Source: Duganella radicis
GTDB taxonomy: Bacteria > Pseudomonadota > Gammaproteobacteria > Burkholderiales > Burkholderiaceae_D
Direction of reading: 5' to 3'
DNA: 34,629 nucleotides
Assembly: GCF_009720825.1 (NCBI RefSeq)
Contig: NZ_WNKY01000057.1
Span: 1-34,629, forward strand
Below, piece after piece: positions 8,404 through 15,381 of this stretch. The position numbers were made by a program, and so were the translations under genes. How positions within the stretch are numbered: the stretch's first letter is position 1; every line of letters starts with the position of its first letter. The notes under the pieces are model-generated. The model made no database searches. It saw only the letters and a list, made by a program, of their open reading frames with translations, and had not been told where the DNA came from.

Positions 8404-9425
8404 ATCAGGCAGTGATGGCCGCTCCGGCCGAAGTCAAACACCAGATCGCCGACCGGCCGCTGTTCCACTGGCGCGCGGCACTGGGCAAGTGGGAAACCAT
8501 GCTGCTGATGCTGCTGATCGCCGTGATGGCGGTGGGGGGCAGCGTGCTGGACTATTTCCTCGATCCGCACAATCTGGCGGACAGCACCTTTAATTTCAGC
8601 GAAAAGGCGCTGATGGCGTTGCCGATGGCCTTGTTGATCCTGTGCCGCGAGATCGACCTGTCGGTGGCCGGCATCCTGGCGCTGTCCTCGGTCGCGATGG
8701 GGCTGGCCAATCAGGCCGGGCTGCCGCCCGCGATGCTGTTCGTGGTGGGCATCGGTACCGGCTTTGTGTGTGGCATGGTGAATGGCGTGTTGGTGACCGT
8801 GTTCCGCTTGCCGGCGATCGTGGTCACCATCGGCACGGTGTCGTTGTTCCGCGGCCTGGCCAGCGTGGTGCTGGGCGATCAGGCCTACACCGGCTATCCG
8901 GAATTGCTGACGCGCTGGGGTCAGGGCTATTTCTTCGATGTCATTCCGCGTCCGTTTGCGGTGCTGCTGGGATTTGCCGTGCTGTTCTCGCTGCTGCTGC
9001 ATGCCACCGTGTGGGGCCGGCGCATGATCGCCATCGGCAACGGGCCGGAGGCGGCGCGGTTCTCGGGCATCGCCGTCGAGCGCTACCGGCTGGGCTTGTT
9101 CCTGCTGTCCGGCGCCATGGCCGGGCTGGCGGCCTGCCTGCTGACCGGACGCATCGGCAGCACCCGGCCCAACATCGCCATGGGCTGGGAGCTGGAAGTG
9201 ATCACCATGGTCATCCTCGGTGGCGTGCGCGTGGCCGGCGGCAAGGGCAGCATGGCCGGCGTGCTGCTGGCGGTGGCGGTTCTGGGCATGGTGAATTTCG
9301 CCATGGCGCTGGCGAACATCCCCGGCATCATCATGACCATTCTGGTGGGCGTGCTGCTGCTGGTGACCATCGTACTGCCACAGCTGCTGTCCGGATTCAA
9401 GCAGGCGCCTGGGCAGCGTCATTAA
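8400..9425 (+). CDS. rhaQ: rhamnose ABC transporter permease 2
   Basis: A 341-aa inner-membrane permease of the same family as rhaP, carrying CREIDLSVAGILALSS and the ATPase-contact region GGVRVAGGKGSMAGVLLA. A strong AGGAG lies 7 bases upstream of the ATG, which overlaps the rhaP stop (ATGA). The N-terminal ~30 residues are hydrophilic and cytoplasmic. It is the last intact gene of the rhamnose operon: seven bases after its stop begins the rhaK remnant. The missing solute-binding protein (rhaS) means import needs a component encoded elsewhere, or is lost. Confidence 0.87.
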   Translation: MNQAVMAAPAEVKHQIADRPLFHWRAALGKWETMLLMLLIAVMAVGGSVLDYFLDPHNLADSTFNFSEKALMALPMALLILCREIDLSVAGILALSSVAMGLANQAGLPPAMLFVVGIGTGFVCGMVNGVLVTVFRLPAIVVTIGTVSLFRGLASVVLGDQAYTGYPELLTRWGQGYFFDVIPRPFAVLLGFAVLFSLLLHATVWGRRMIAIGNGPEAARFSGIAVERYRLGLFLLSGAMAGLAACLLTGRIGSTRPNIAMGWELEVITMVILGGVRVAGGKGSMAGVLLAVAVLGMVNFAMALANIPGIIMTILVGVLLLVTIVLPQLLSGFKQAPGQRH

Positions 9426-9432
9426 CCGAGCG

Positions 9433-9901
9433 GTGCCTGTCTCCGTTACCGCCGTTTCCGATATCGGCAAGACCAACGTCAAACTCAGCCTGGTCGATCG
9501 GGATGGGCGCACGCCGAATACTGTGCTTGAGGGCTCCCTCTAACCCCAGCACGACGTGGAGCGCATCTGGCGGTGGTTGCTGGATGCCCTCAGCATGGAG
9601 AACGCCATGCGCTGGCCAGCCTCTACTGCGCGCTGGTGACCGATCATTGCCTCAACGGTCTCGGATCGTACGGCGCGATTTTGATTGAGGACAGCTTCAC
9701 GCAAAGCACCTGTACGCCCGCATTCTGCTCTGGCTACGGCCGCAACAGAGAGTGTCGGATGACAGCAGCGGCACGGTGCACGGCGCTTGGCTGCTGACCG
9801 GCCAAGGCGGACCGGAGGCGGCGCCTTGGTCCGCGGTGGCGCCGATCGAACTCCCGGCTGCCCGGCTCTATGCCCGGCTCTGGCGTGAACTCCTTGACTA
9901 G
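9433..9901 (+). pseudogene. rhaK: decayed rhamnulokinase (FGGY family) remnant
   Basis: Three frame-disrupted pieces of one FGGY carbohydrate kinase are recognisable. First, 9433-9543 gives VSVTAVSDIGKTNVKLSLVD, the N-terminal phosphate-binding segment, then a stop. Second, 9546-9590 gives HDVERIWRWLLDALS. Third, 9598-9901 spans two frames and carries ALVTDHCLNGLGSYGAILIE, then VSDDSSGTVHGAWLL and the C-terminal helix ending RLWRELLD at TAG 9901. About 470 bp remain of the ~1.4 kb expected. Deletions and frameshifts rule out a functional kinase. Its start, 7 bases after rhaQ, shows it was the distal gene of this operon. Without it, rhamnulose cannot be phosphorylated by a locally encoded enzyme. 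Confidence 0.85.
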
Positions 9902-10001
9902 TGCTGAGCGCCTAGCTTGTCTTAGCCTTGAGCCGACTTGAAGGCTGCACCGAACTCCTCGTGAGCTTGAAAAGAAAGTTATAAAATACTCATTTGCTAA
10001 A

Positions 10002-10031
10002 TGGAAATTAGTTTTGCACTTGTAGTATAAT
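10002..10031 (+). promoter_or_regulatory. candidate promoter of the flagellar operon
   Basis: A perfect TATAAT (10026-10031) sits in an AT-rich stretch (about 9965-10045) unlike the GC-rich genes on either side. The best -35 is TGGAAA (10002-10007) with an 18-bp spacer, which is weak. Transcription would start near 10038, leaving a ~47-base leader before flgF. I see no sigma-28 (TAAA-N15-GCCGATAA) promoter here. Confidence 0.5.
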
Positions 10032-10048
10032 CCATGTTTTTTTGGTAA

Positions 10049-10074
10049 TTGCCTGCCTTCTAAGAGGCGAGCAA
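10049..10074 (+). promoter_or_regulatory. leader hairpin in front of flgF that could hide the ribosome binding site
   Basis: TTGCCTGCCTT (10049-10059) can pair with GAGGCGAGCAA (10064-10074) around a CTAA loop: 11 paired positions with two G-U pairs and one mismatch. The 3' arm contains the only Shine-Dalgarno-like GAGG upstream of the flgF ATG (10085), at an unusually long distance. No T-tract follows, so it is not a terminator. Confidence 0.45.
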
Positions 10075-10084
10075 GCAATAAACT

Positions 10085-10804
10085 ATGGATATCACAGCGG
10101 TAGCGGCGAGCGGCATGCAGAACGATTTGCGGCGGGTGGAGACGATTAGCCAGAACATGGCCAATCTGCTCACCCCGGGTTACAAAAAGCAGATCCTGCT
10201 CAGTTCCAGCTTCGCGCGGCAGGTCGACGGCGGCTTGGCGCAGTCCGTCACGGCCAGTGGGCCATCGATGACCGCGCTGAACATCGATCCGGCCGCCGGC
10301 ACGCTGCGCTACACCGGCAATCCGCAGGACATGGCGATTGACGGCACGGCCTTCTTCGAGGTCGCCGGCCCGCAAGGCCCGGCCTACACCCGCCAGGGCG
10401 GCTTCCATGTCGATGTGCGCGGCCGGCTGGTCAATGCCCAGGGCTATCCGGTGATGGGCATGGGCGGCGAGATCGTGCTCAGCGGTCCTTACGCGATTGA
10501 CCCCAATGGCGATGTGCGCCAGGGCGATCAGGTGCTCGCGCGTCTCAAGTTGGTGCATTTTTCCAACCCGGAAGCGCTGGAACCGCAAGGGGGCGGCGGT
10601 TATCGCCAGGGCGGCGCGGTGCAGGCCACGCCGGAGACGCCGTCGTCGCTGCGCGTCGGCTACCAGGAAAACTCCAATGTCAATTCGGCGCAGGAAATGG
10701 TGCGCCTGACCGAGACGGTGCGCCATTTCGAGGCCATGCAGAAAGTCATGCAGGGCTACGACGACAGTCTGGAAAAAACCATACGCAAGCTGGGAGATTT
10801 TTAA
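10085..10804 (+). CDS. flgF: flagellar proximal rod protein FlgF
   Basis: The 239-aa rod/hook-family protein has the N-terminal SGMQNDLRRVETISQNMANLLTP box (quoted in part as SQNMANLLTPGYKK). A central DUF domain contains MAIDGTAFFEV, and the C-terminal amphipathic helix has NSNVNSAQEMVRLTE and the family's terminal repeat. It assembles as part of the rod that crosses the periplasm. The length and single central domain fit FlgF better than FlgG, and the more canonical FlgG follows 3 bases later. It opens a 22-kb run of flagellar genes in one direction. Confidence 0.85.
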   Translation: MDITAVAASGMQNDLRRVETISQNMANLLTPGYKKQILLSSSFARQVDGGLAQSVTASGPSMTALNIDPAAGTLRYTGNPQDMAIDGTAFFEVAGPQGPAYTRQGGFHVDVRGRLVNAQGYPVMGMGGEIVLSGPYAIDPNGDVRQGDQVLARLKLVHFSNPEALEPQGGGGYRQGGAVQATPETPSSLRVGYQENSNVNSAQEMVRLTETVRHFEAMQKVMQGYDDSLEKTIRKLGDF

Positions 10805-10807
10805 GTC

Positions 10808-11584
10808 ATGAACGATTCCTTGTACATCGCCGCCACCGGCATGCAGACGCAACAAAAGAGCGTGGACACTATCGCCAACAATCTGGCCAACATCAGCACG
10901 CCGGGCTTCAAGAAGGGGCAGCTGTCTTTTGCCGATCTGGTGTATCGCGAAAGCGCGCGCGCCGGTGTCGACGGCGCCGCCGCGCCCAGCCTGTGGCATG
11001 GCGCCGGCGTCGGTGTGTTTTCGCTGGCCAAGGTGTTCACGCCGGGCGAGCTGCGCAAGACCAACGCGCCGCTCGATATCGCCATCCAGGGCGATGGCTT
11101 CCTGGCCGTCGCCATGCCGGACGGCACCGCCGCCTACAGCCGCGGCGGCGCGCTATCGGTCGACCGCGACGGTTTCCTGGCCACGGCCGACGGCCACGCC
11201 TTGAAGCCGTCCATCCATGTCGGTACGGACGCCAAACTCATCAGCATCAAGGCGGACGGCCAGGTGCTGGTGCAGGGCACCGACGAAACCGAGTTGCGCG
11301 AAGCGGGACGGATCGAGTTGAGCCACTTTACCGACAGCACCGGACTGGTGTCGCTGGGCGCCAATCTGTACCAGCCATCCGCCCGTTCCGGCGACGCCAT
11401 GTACGGCAAGCCCGGCGAGGATGGCGTCGGCACGCTGGCGCAGGGTTTTATCGAAGCGTCGAACGTCAATCTGGTCAACGAAATGGTGGACCTGATGGCC
11501 GCGCAACGCGCCTATGAGAGCAGTGTGAAGGTGATCCAGGCTTCGGACGAGATGCTGGGCATGAGTAACAACCTGCGCAAATAA
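10808..11584 (+). CDS. flgG: flagellar distal rod protein FlgG
   Basis: The 258-aa length matches typical FlgG (about 260 aa). Motifs in order: MNDSLYIAATGMQTQQKSVD start, NNLANISTPGFKK, LDIAIQGDGFLAV in the centre, and the C-terminal EASNVNLVNEMVDLMAAQRAYE followed by the terminal helix (each a family signature; quoted in fragments). FlgG forms the distal rod running through the P and L rings. It begins 3 bases after flgF and ends 11 bases before flgA. The sequence shows no truncation. Confidence 0.93.
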   Translation: MNDSLYIAATGMQTQQKSVDTIANNLANISTPGFKKGQLSFADLVYRESARAGVDGAAAPSLWHGAGVGVFSLAKVFTPGELRKTNAPLDIAIQGDGFLAVAMPDGTAAYSRGGALSVDRDGFLATADGHALKPSIHVGTDAKLISIKADGQVLVQGTDETELREAGRIELSHFTDSTGLVSLGANLYQPSARSGDAMYGKPGEDGVGTLAQGFIEASNVNLVNEMVDLMAAQRAYESSVKVIQASDEMLGMSNNLRK

Positions 11585-11595
11585 ACAGGACCACG

Positions 11596-12564
11596 ATGCG
11601 GTACGGGTATTACTGGCTGGCGGCGCTGTTGGGCACGGCGGCGCCGGCGCTGGCCGGCCAGGTCACGCTGGAGTTGCGCCCTGAAGTGCTGCTCCAGCAT
11701 GCCGGCGTGCGGCTCGGCGATCTGGCGCTGGTGCAGGCGGAGGATGCGCGCTTGCGGCAGGCATTTGCCGGCGCCGTGCTGGGCGCGGCACCGCTTGCCG
11801 GCCAGGTGGAACTGCGCACCCGGGCGGAACTGGAGCAAGCGTTGCGCGGCCAGGCGCTGGCGCTGGGCCAGGACATCGTCTGGCGCGGCGCCGCCGCGGT
11901 GAAGATCCGTAGCGCCAGCCAGGTGTTGGACCGCGGCCAGTTGCTGGACGCGGCGCGCCGCCAGCTGCAACAGGAGCTGGGCGCCGATGGCGTGCGGCTG
12001 GAAACGCATCTGGCGTCGGCGCTGCCTGACATGGCGGCGCCGGCGGGCGCGCTGTCTTACCGCGCACGGCTGGTGGATGGCCGCCGTCTGCGTCCGCGCA
12101 TGGCGGTGTGGGTCGACGTGCTGGCCGAGGGGGCGGTGTACCGCTCGGTGGTGGTGCCGCTGGCGGTCAGCGCTTATCGCAGCGTCTACGTGGCGCGCCA
12201 GCCGCTGGCGGCCGGCGACCGCATCGGCGCCGGCGATTTCGACGAGCGCGAGGAAGAGGTGGCGCATTTGCCGCAGGCGCCGCTAGCGCATGGCGCGCTG
12301 GCCGATGGCGGGCGCGTGCGTGAAGCGATGGCGGCCGGGCAGGTGGCCTCGCTCCAGCAGGTCGCCCCGGCCGGCACCTTGCTGCGCGGCGACCGGGTGC
12401 GCCTGATGACGTCGGCGGCCGGGATTTCGGTGGAGGTCGGCGCCTATGCGCAGGCCGATGCGGCGGCGGGCCAGCTGGTGCGGGTCCGGCCGGAAAACAG
12501 CAAGGAATGGGTGATGGCGCGGGTGATGGCTCCCGGCCTGGTCAGACTGGAAGAAGAAAGGTAA
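11596..12564 (+). CDS. flgA: P-ring assembly chaperone FlgA
   Basis: A 322-aa exported protein with an N-terminal signal peptide (hydrophobic residues about 5-18, ending ALAG). The C-terminal SAF/FlgA domain starts about residue 190 (VYVARQPLAAGDRIGAGDF) and ends in the characteristic GQLVRVRPENSKEWVMARV segment (quoted in part as VRVRPENSKEWV). FlgA is the periplasmic chaperone for FlgI polymerisation. Its place between flgG and flgH is not the enterobacterial arrangement, where flgA stands alone. It is about 100 residues longer than enterobacterial FlgA, with the extra length in the N-terminal half, as in other bacterial lineages. Confidence 0.88.
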   Translation: MRYGYYWLAALLGTAAPALAGQVTLELRPEVLLQHAGVRLGDLALVQAEDARLRQAFAGAVLGAAPLAGQVELRTRAELEQALRGQALALGQDIVWRGAAAVKIRSASQVLDRGQLLDAARRQLQQELGADGVRLETHLASALPDMAAPAGALSYRARLVDGRRLRPRMAVWVDVLAEGAVYRSVVVPLAVSAYRSVYVARQPLAAGDRIGAGDFDEREEEVAHLPQAPLAHGALADGGRVREAMAAGQVASLQQVAPAGTLLRGDRVRLMTSAAGISVEVGAYAQADAAAGQLVRVRPENSKEWVMARVMAPGLVRLEEER

Positions 12565-12570
12565 ACATCG

Positions 12571-13140
12571 ATGAAGCGCAACACTTGGAAGCTGGCCCTG
12601 GCCGCACTGCTGGCATGGCCGGCGTGGGCGGCCAGCTTGTACGAGCCGGCCAGCTACCAGCCGTTCACCTCGGATCTGCGGCCGCGGCATGTGGGCGACC
12701 TGATCACGGTGATGGTGTATGAAAACGCCAGCGCCAGCACCACCGCCAACACCAGCGCGGGGCGCGACGCCGGCGTCGGGGTCGACCTGCATGGTCCCGG
12801 CAAGAGTTATAACGCCGGCGCCAAGACCAACAACCAGATCGACGGCCGCGGCCGCACCGCGCGCGAAGGCCGGGTGCTGGCGCAGATCACGGTCGCCATC
12901 AAGGAAATCACGCCGCAGGGCGAGCTGGTGATCGCCGGCGAGCAGTTGTTGGAGGTGAATAACGAAAAGCAGCAGATCCGCGTGGAAGGCCGGATTCGTC
13001 CGCAGGATGTGTCGGACGCCAACGTGGTGCTGTCCACCCGCATCGCCGCCGCCAAAATCAGCTATGCCGGCCAGGGCGATCTGGCCGACCTGCAGCGCCC
13101 CGCCTGGTGGCAGCGTTTCCTGACTTTGTTTGGGCTGTGA
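12571..13140 (+). CDS. flgH: L-ring protein FlgH, lacking a lipobox
   Basis: The 189-aa FlgH has recognisable ring-domain motifs: SDLRPRHVGDLITVMVYENA, then REGRVLAQITVAIKEITPQG and VEGRIRPQDVSDANVV (quoted in part). FlgH forms the outer-membrane L ring around the rod. Canonical FlgH is a lipoprotein anchored through an N-terminal cysteine. Here the signal peptide ends AWPAWAASLYEP, a signal peptidase I type site, and the whole protein has no cysteine. It is also about 40 residues shorter than the E. coli protein, mainly near the N-terminus. Ring identity is firm; membrane anchoring must differ from the model system. Confidence 0.9.
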   Translation: MKRNTWKLALAALLAWPAWAASLYEPASYQPFTSDLRPRHVGDLITVMVYENASASTTANTSAGRDAGVGVDLHGPGKSYNAGAKTNNQIDGRGRTAREGRVLAQITVAIKEITPQGELVIAGEQLLEVNNEKQQIRVEGRIRPQDVSDANVVLSTRIAAAKISYAGQGDLADLQRPAWWQRFLTLFGL

Positions 13141-13142
13141 CG

Positions 13143-14252
13143 ATGAAGCGATTAGTGATGCTGACCCTGCTGATGGCGCTGGGCGGCTGGGCCGCGGCGG
13201 CGGAGGCCATCCGGATCAAGGATATCGGCAAGATGGAAGGCTGGCGCGAGAACGCGCTGACCGGCTATGGACTGGTGACCGGCCTGGCCGGCACCGGGGA
13301 TTCCAGCCGCAACAAGGCCACCCGCCAGTCCATCGCCAATATGCTGTCGCGCTTTGACATGACGGTGGTGGCCGACGACGTGCAGAGCCGCAACGCGGCG
13401 GCGGTGATGGTGACCGCCTCGCTGTCGCCGTTCGCGCGCGCCGGCGATACGATCGATGTGACCGTGACCTCGCTGGGCGACGCCCGCAGCCTGGTGGGCG
13501 GGACGCTGATCCTGGCGCCGCTCAAGGCGGCCAACGGCCAGGTGTACGCGCTGGCGCAGGGGCCGCTGTCGGTGGGCGGCTATAAATACGACCTGAATGG
13601 CAACGTGGTGCAGAAAAACCATCCCACCGTGGCGTCGATTCCCGGCGGCGCCACGGTCGAGGTCGGCGTTCCCAACGATGTCAGCAGCAATGGCCGCGTG
13701 ACCTTTGTGCTGGCCGATCCGGACTATACGACGGCCAGCCGCGTCGCGGCCGCCATCAACAGCACGCTGGGCGCCAACCTGGCGCTGGCGCGCGACGCCT
13801 CCGGCATCGAGATCCGGGTGCCGGACGAACGCCGGGCCCGCCTGGCGGATTTCCTCACCGCGGTCGAGAACGTCAACGTGGAACCGGACCGCCGCGCGCG
13901 CGTGGTGATCAACGAGCGCACCGGCACGGTGGTGGCGGGCGGCGACGTGCGCATTTCCCGCGTCGCGGTGTCGCAGGGCGACCTCAAGGTCAACATCGTG
14001 ACCGACAACTCGGTGTCGCAGCCGCTGCTGGTCAGCCAGACCAGCGCCGGCGTGCGCACGGCGCGCGTGGCCAACAGCCGGGTGGACGTGGAGGAGCAGG
14101 GCGAGACCGGCTTTGTCGCCGCCGGCAACAACACCGTGGCGGACCTGGTGCAGTCGCTGACCCGCATCAAGACCAATACCCGCGACATCATTTCCATCCT
14201 GCGCGCCGTGAAGGCGGCGGGCGCCCTGCACGCCGAACTGATCGTGCAGTAA
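13143..14252 (+). CDS. flgI: P-ring protein FlgI
   Basis: The 369-aa length is normal for FlgI. A signal peptide (hydrophobic residues 4-20, ending AAAAEA) is followed by the FlgI opening RIKDIGKMEGWRENALTGYG and LVTGLAGTGDS. Internal VNIVTDNSVSQPLL and the C-terminal NTVADLVQSL and LHAELIVQ segments are intact (fragments quoted). FlgI polymerises in the peptidoglycan layer as the P ring, with FlgA's help. Start: the frame is open upstream, but ATG 13143, two bases after the flgH stop, gives a proper signal peptide. Confidence 0.94.
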   Translation: MKRLVMLTLLMALGGWAAAAEAIRIKDIGKMEGWRENALTGYGLVTGLAGTGDSSRNKATRQSIANMLSRFDMTVVADDVQSRNAAAVMVTASLSPFARAGDTIDVTVTSLGDARSLVGGTLILAPLKAANGQVYALAQGPLSVGGYKYDLNGNVVQKNHPTVASIPGGATVEVGVPNDVSSNGRVTFVLADPDYTTASRVAAAINSTLGANLALARDASGIEIRVPDERRARLADFLTAVENVNVEPDRRARVVINERTGTVVAGGDVRISRVAVSQGDLKVNIVTDNSVSQPLLVSQTSAGVRTARVANSRVDVEEQGETGFVAAGNNTVADLVQSLTRIKTNTRDIISILRAVKAAGALHAELIVQ

Positions 14253-14270
14253 TTTATAGAAAGAGCAGCA

Positions 14271-14645
14271 ATGACACACATCACCGAAAGCGGCACGGTC
14301 GGCCTGCTGAGCCTGGCGCTGGATGCGGCCGCCATGCGTCAGCAGGCGATCGCGCGCAATATCGCCAACGCCAACACGCCGGACTACCAGCGTATCGGCG
14401 TCAGCTTCGAGGACCGTATCGCGGCGCTGCGCCCAAGCCTCGGCCAGGGGCCGGCGCCATCGCTGGCCAGCCTGGGCGATTACCGGCCGGTGTTCGAGGC
14501 GGTCGGCGCGGCCGGCGAGCCGGTGGGGCTGGACACGGAAATGGCGGCGCTGTCGGAAAACACGCTGCACCACCAGGTGTTGTTAAAGGCGCTGAACAAG
14601 CATTTCGCGCTGCTGGGTAGCGCTATCAACGAGGGCAAACGCTAA
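14271..14645 (+). CDS. flgB: proximal rod protein FlgB
   Basis: The 124-aa product has the rod-family N-terminal motif RQQAIARNIANANTPDYQR and a C-terminal helix with ENTLHHQVLLKALNKHFALL. The length (typical 130 aa) and the missing central domain identify FlgB. It builds the proximal rod next to FliE. RBS AAAGAGCAGCA precedes the ATG. Its last base overlaps the start of flgC (TAATG). Confidence 0.92.
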   Translation: MTHITESGTVGLLSLALDAAAMRQQAIARNIANANTPDYQRIGVSFEDRIAALRPSLGQGPAPSLASLGDYRPVFEAVGAAGEPVGLDTEMAALSENTLHHQVLLKALNKHFALLGSAINEGKR

Positions 14646-15079
14646 TGGACTACAACTCGGCATTTCAAATCAGCGCCAGCGGCATGGCGGTGGAGAAGCT
14701 GCGCCTGGATCTGACGGCGGCCAACCTGGCCAACATGAACAACGCGGCCGCCGGGCCAGCCCAGGCTTACCGTCCGCAACGCGTGATCAGCCAGGCGGCG
14801 CCGTTGAACTTCGGCCAGCAGTTCGGCCGGTTGTCGGCGTCGGCCGGCGGCGTGCAAGTGCTGTCGGTGGAGACGCTGGCGGTGGCGCCGCGCATGGTGC
14901 ACGAGCCCGGCCATCCCTATGCCGACGCCCAGGGCATGGTGGCGTATCCGGCGGTGAACCACGCGGCGGAAATGGTCAACCTCAACCTCGCGCTGCGCGC
15001 CTATGAGGCCAACGTGGCGGCCATGAACGCCGCCAAGACCATGGCCGCGCGCACGCTGGATATCGGAGGCCAGCAATGA
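14645..15079 (+). CDS. flgC: proximal rod protein FlgC
   Basis: The 144-aa FlgC begins SAFQISASGMAVEKLRLD and has TAANLANMNNA in place of the usual N-I-AN-x-T box. The C-terminal AVNHAAEMVNLNLALRAYEANVA helix (quoted in part) matches the family. It is a rod component between FlgB and FlgF. Overlaps with both neighbours (TAATG with flgB, ATGA with fliE) imply coupled translation, suiting the near-stoichiometric rod subunits. Confidence 0.93.
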   Translation: MDYNSAFQISASGMAVEKLRLDLTAANLANMNNAAAGPAQAYRPQRVISQAAPLNFGQQFGRLSASAGGVQVLSVETLAVAPRMVHEPGHPYADAQGMVAYPAVNHAAEMVNLNLALRAYEANVAAMNAAKTMAARTLDIGGQQ

Positions 15080-15372
15080 CGGTGGAGGCGATCGGCGCGG
15101 CCGCGGCCGCCGCGGCCCTGCTGCCGGCGCAGGCACAGCCGGCGGCGCCCGCCGCCGGATTCGGCGACTGGTTCGCCGCGGAACTGAACACGGTCAACCA
15201 GCAACTGCTGCAATCGGACCGCGAGGCGCAGCAGCTGGCTGTGGGGGCGCCGGTGAATTTGCACGAGGTCATGATTCACATGGAAGAGGCCAAGCTGTCC
15301 TTCCAGCTGCTGGCGGCGGTCAGGACCCATGTGCTGGAAGCCTATCAAGAAGTCATGCGGATGCAAGTGTAG
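15076..15372 (+). CDS. fliE: MS ring-rod junction protein FliE
   Basis: The 98-aa product has an Ala-rich N-terminus. Its conserved C-terminal half, VNLHEVMIHMEEAKLSFQLL followed by AVRTHVLEAYQEVMRMQV, is the FliE signature. FliE joins the rod to the MS ring and export gate. flgB-flgC-fliE is one of the most conserved orders in flagellar clusters. It overlaps flgC by four bases and is followed by fliF after 9 bases. Confidence 0.92.
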   Translation: MTVEAIGAAAAAAALLPAQAQPAAPAAGFGDWFAAELNTVNQQLLQSDREAQQLAVGAPVNLHEVMIHMEEAKLSFQLLAAVRTHVLEAYQEVMRMQV

Positions 15373-15381
15373 GAGTAGAAC

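Noticed and set aside
9573..9797. Possible 74-aa gene
   Set aside because: Its sequence contains ALVTDHCLNGLGSYGAILIE, part of the rhaK remnant in one of its frames; it is a pseudogene piece.
10002..10018. Sigma-54 (-24/-12) promoter before flgF: TGGAAA ... TTTTGCAC
   Set aside because: GG and GC are separated by 11 rather than 10 bases and the -24 box lacks the GGCA core.
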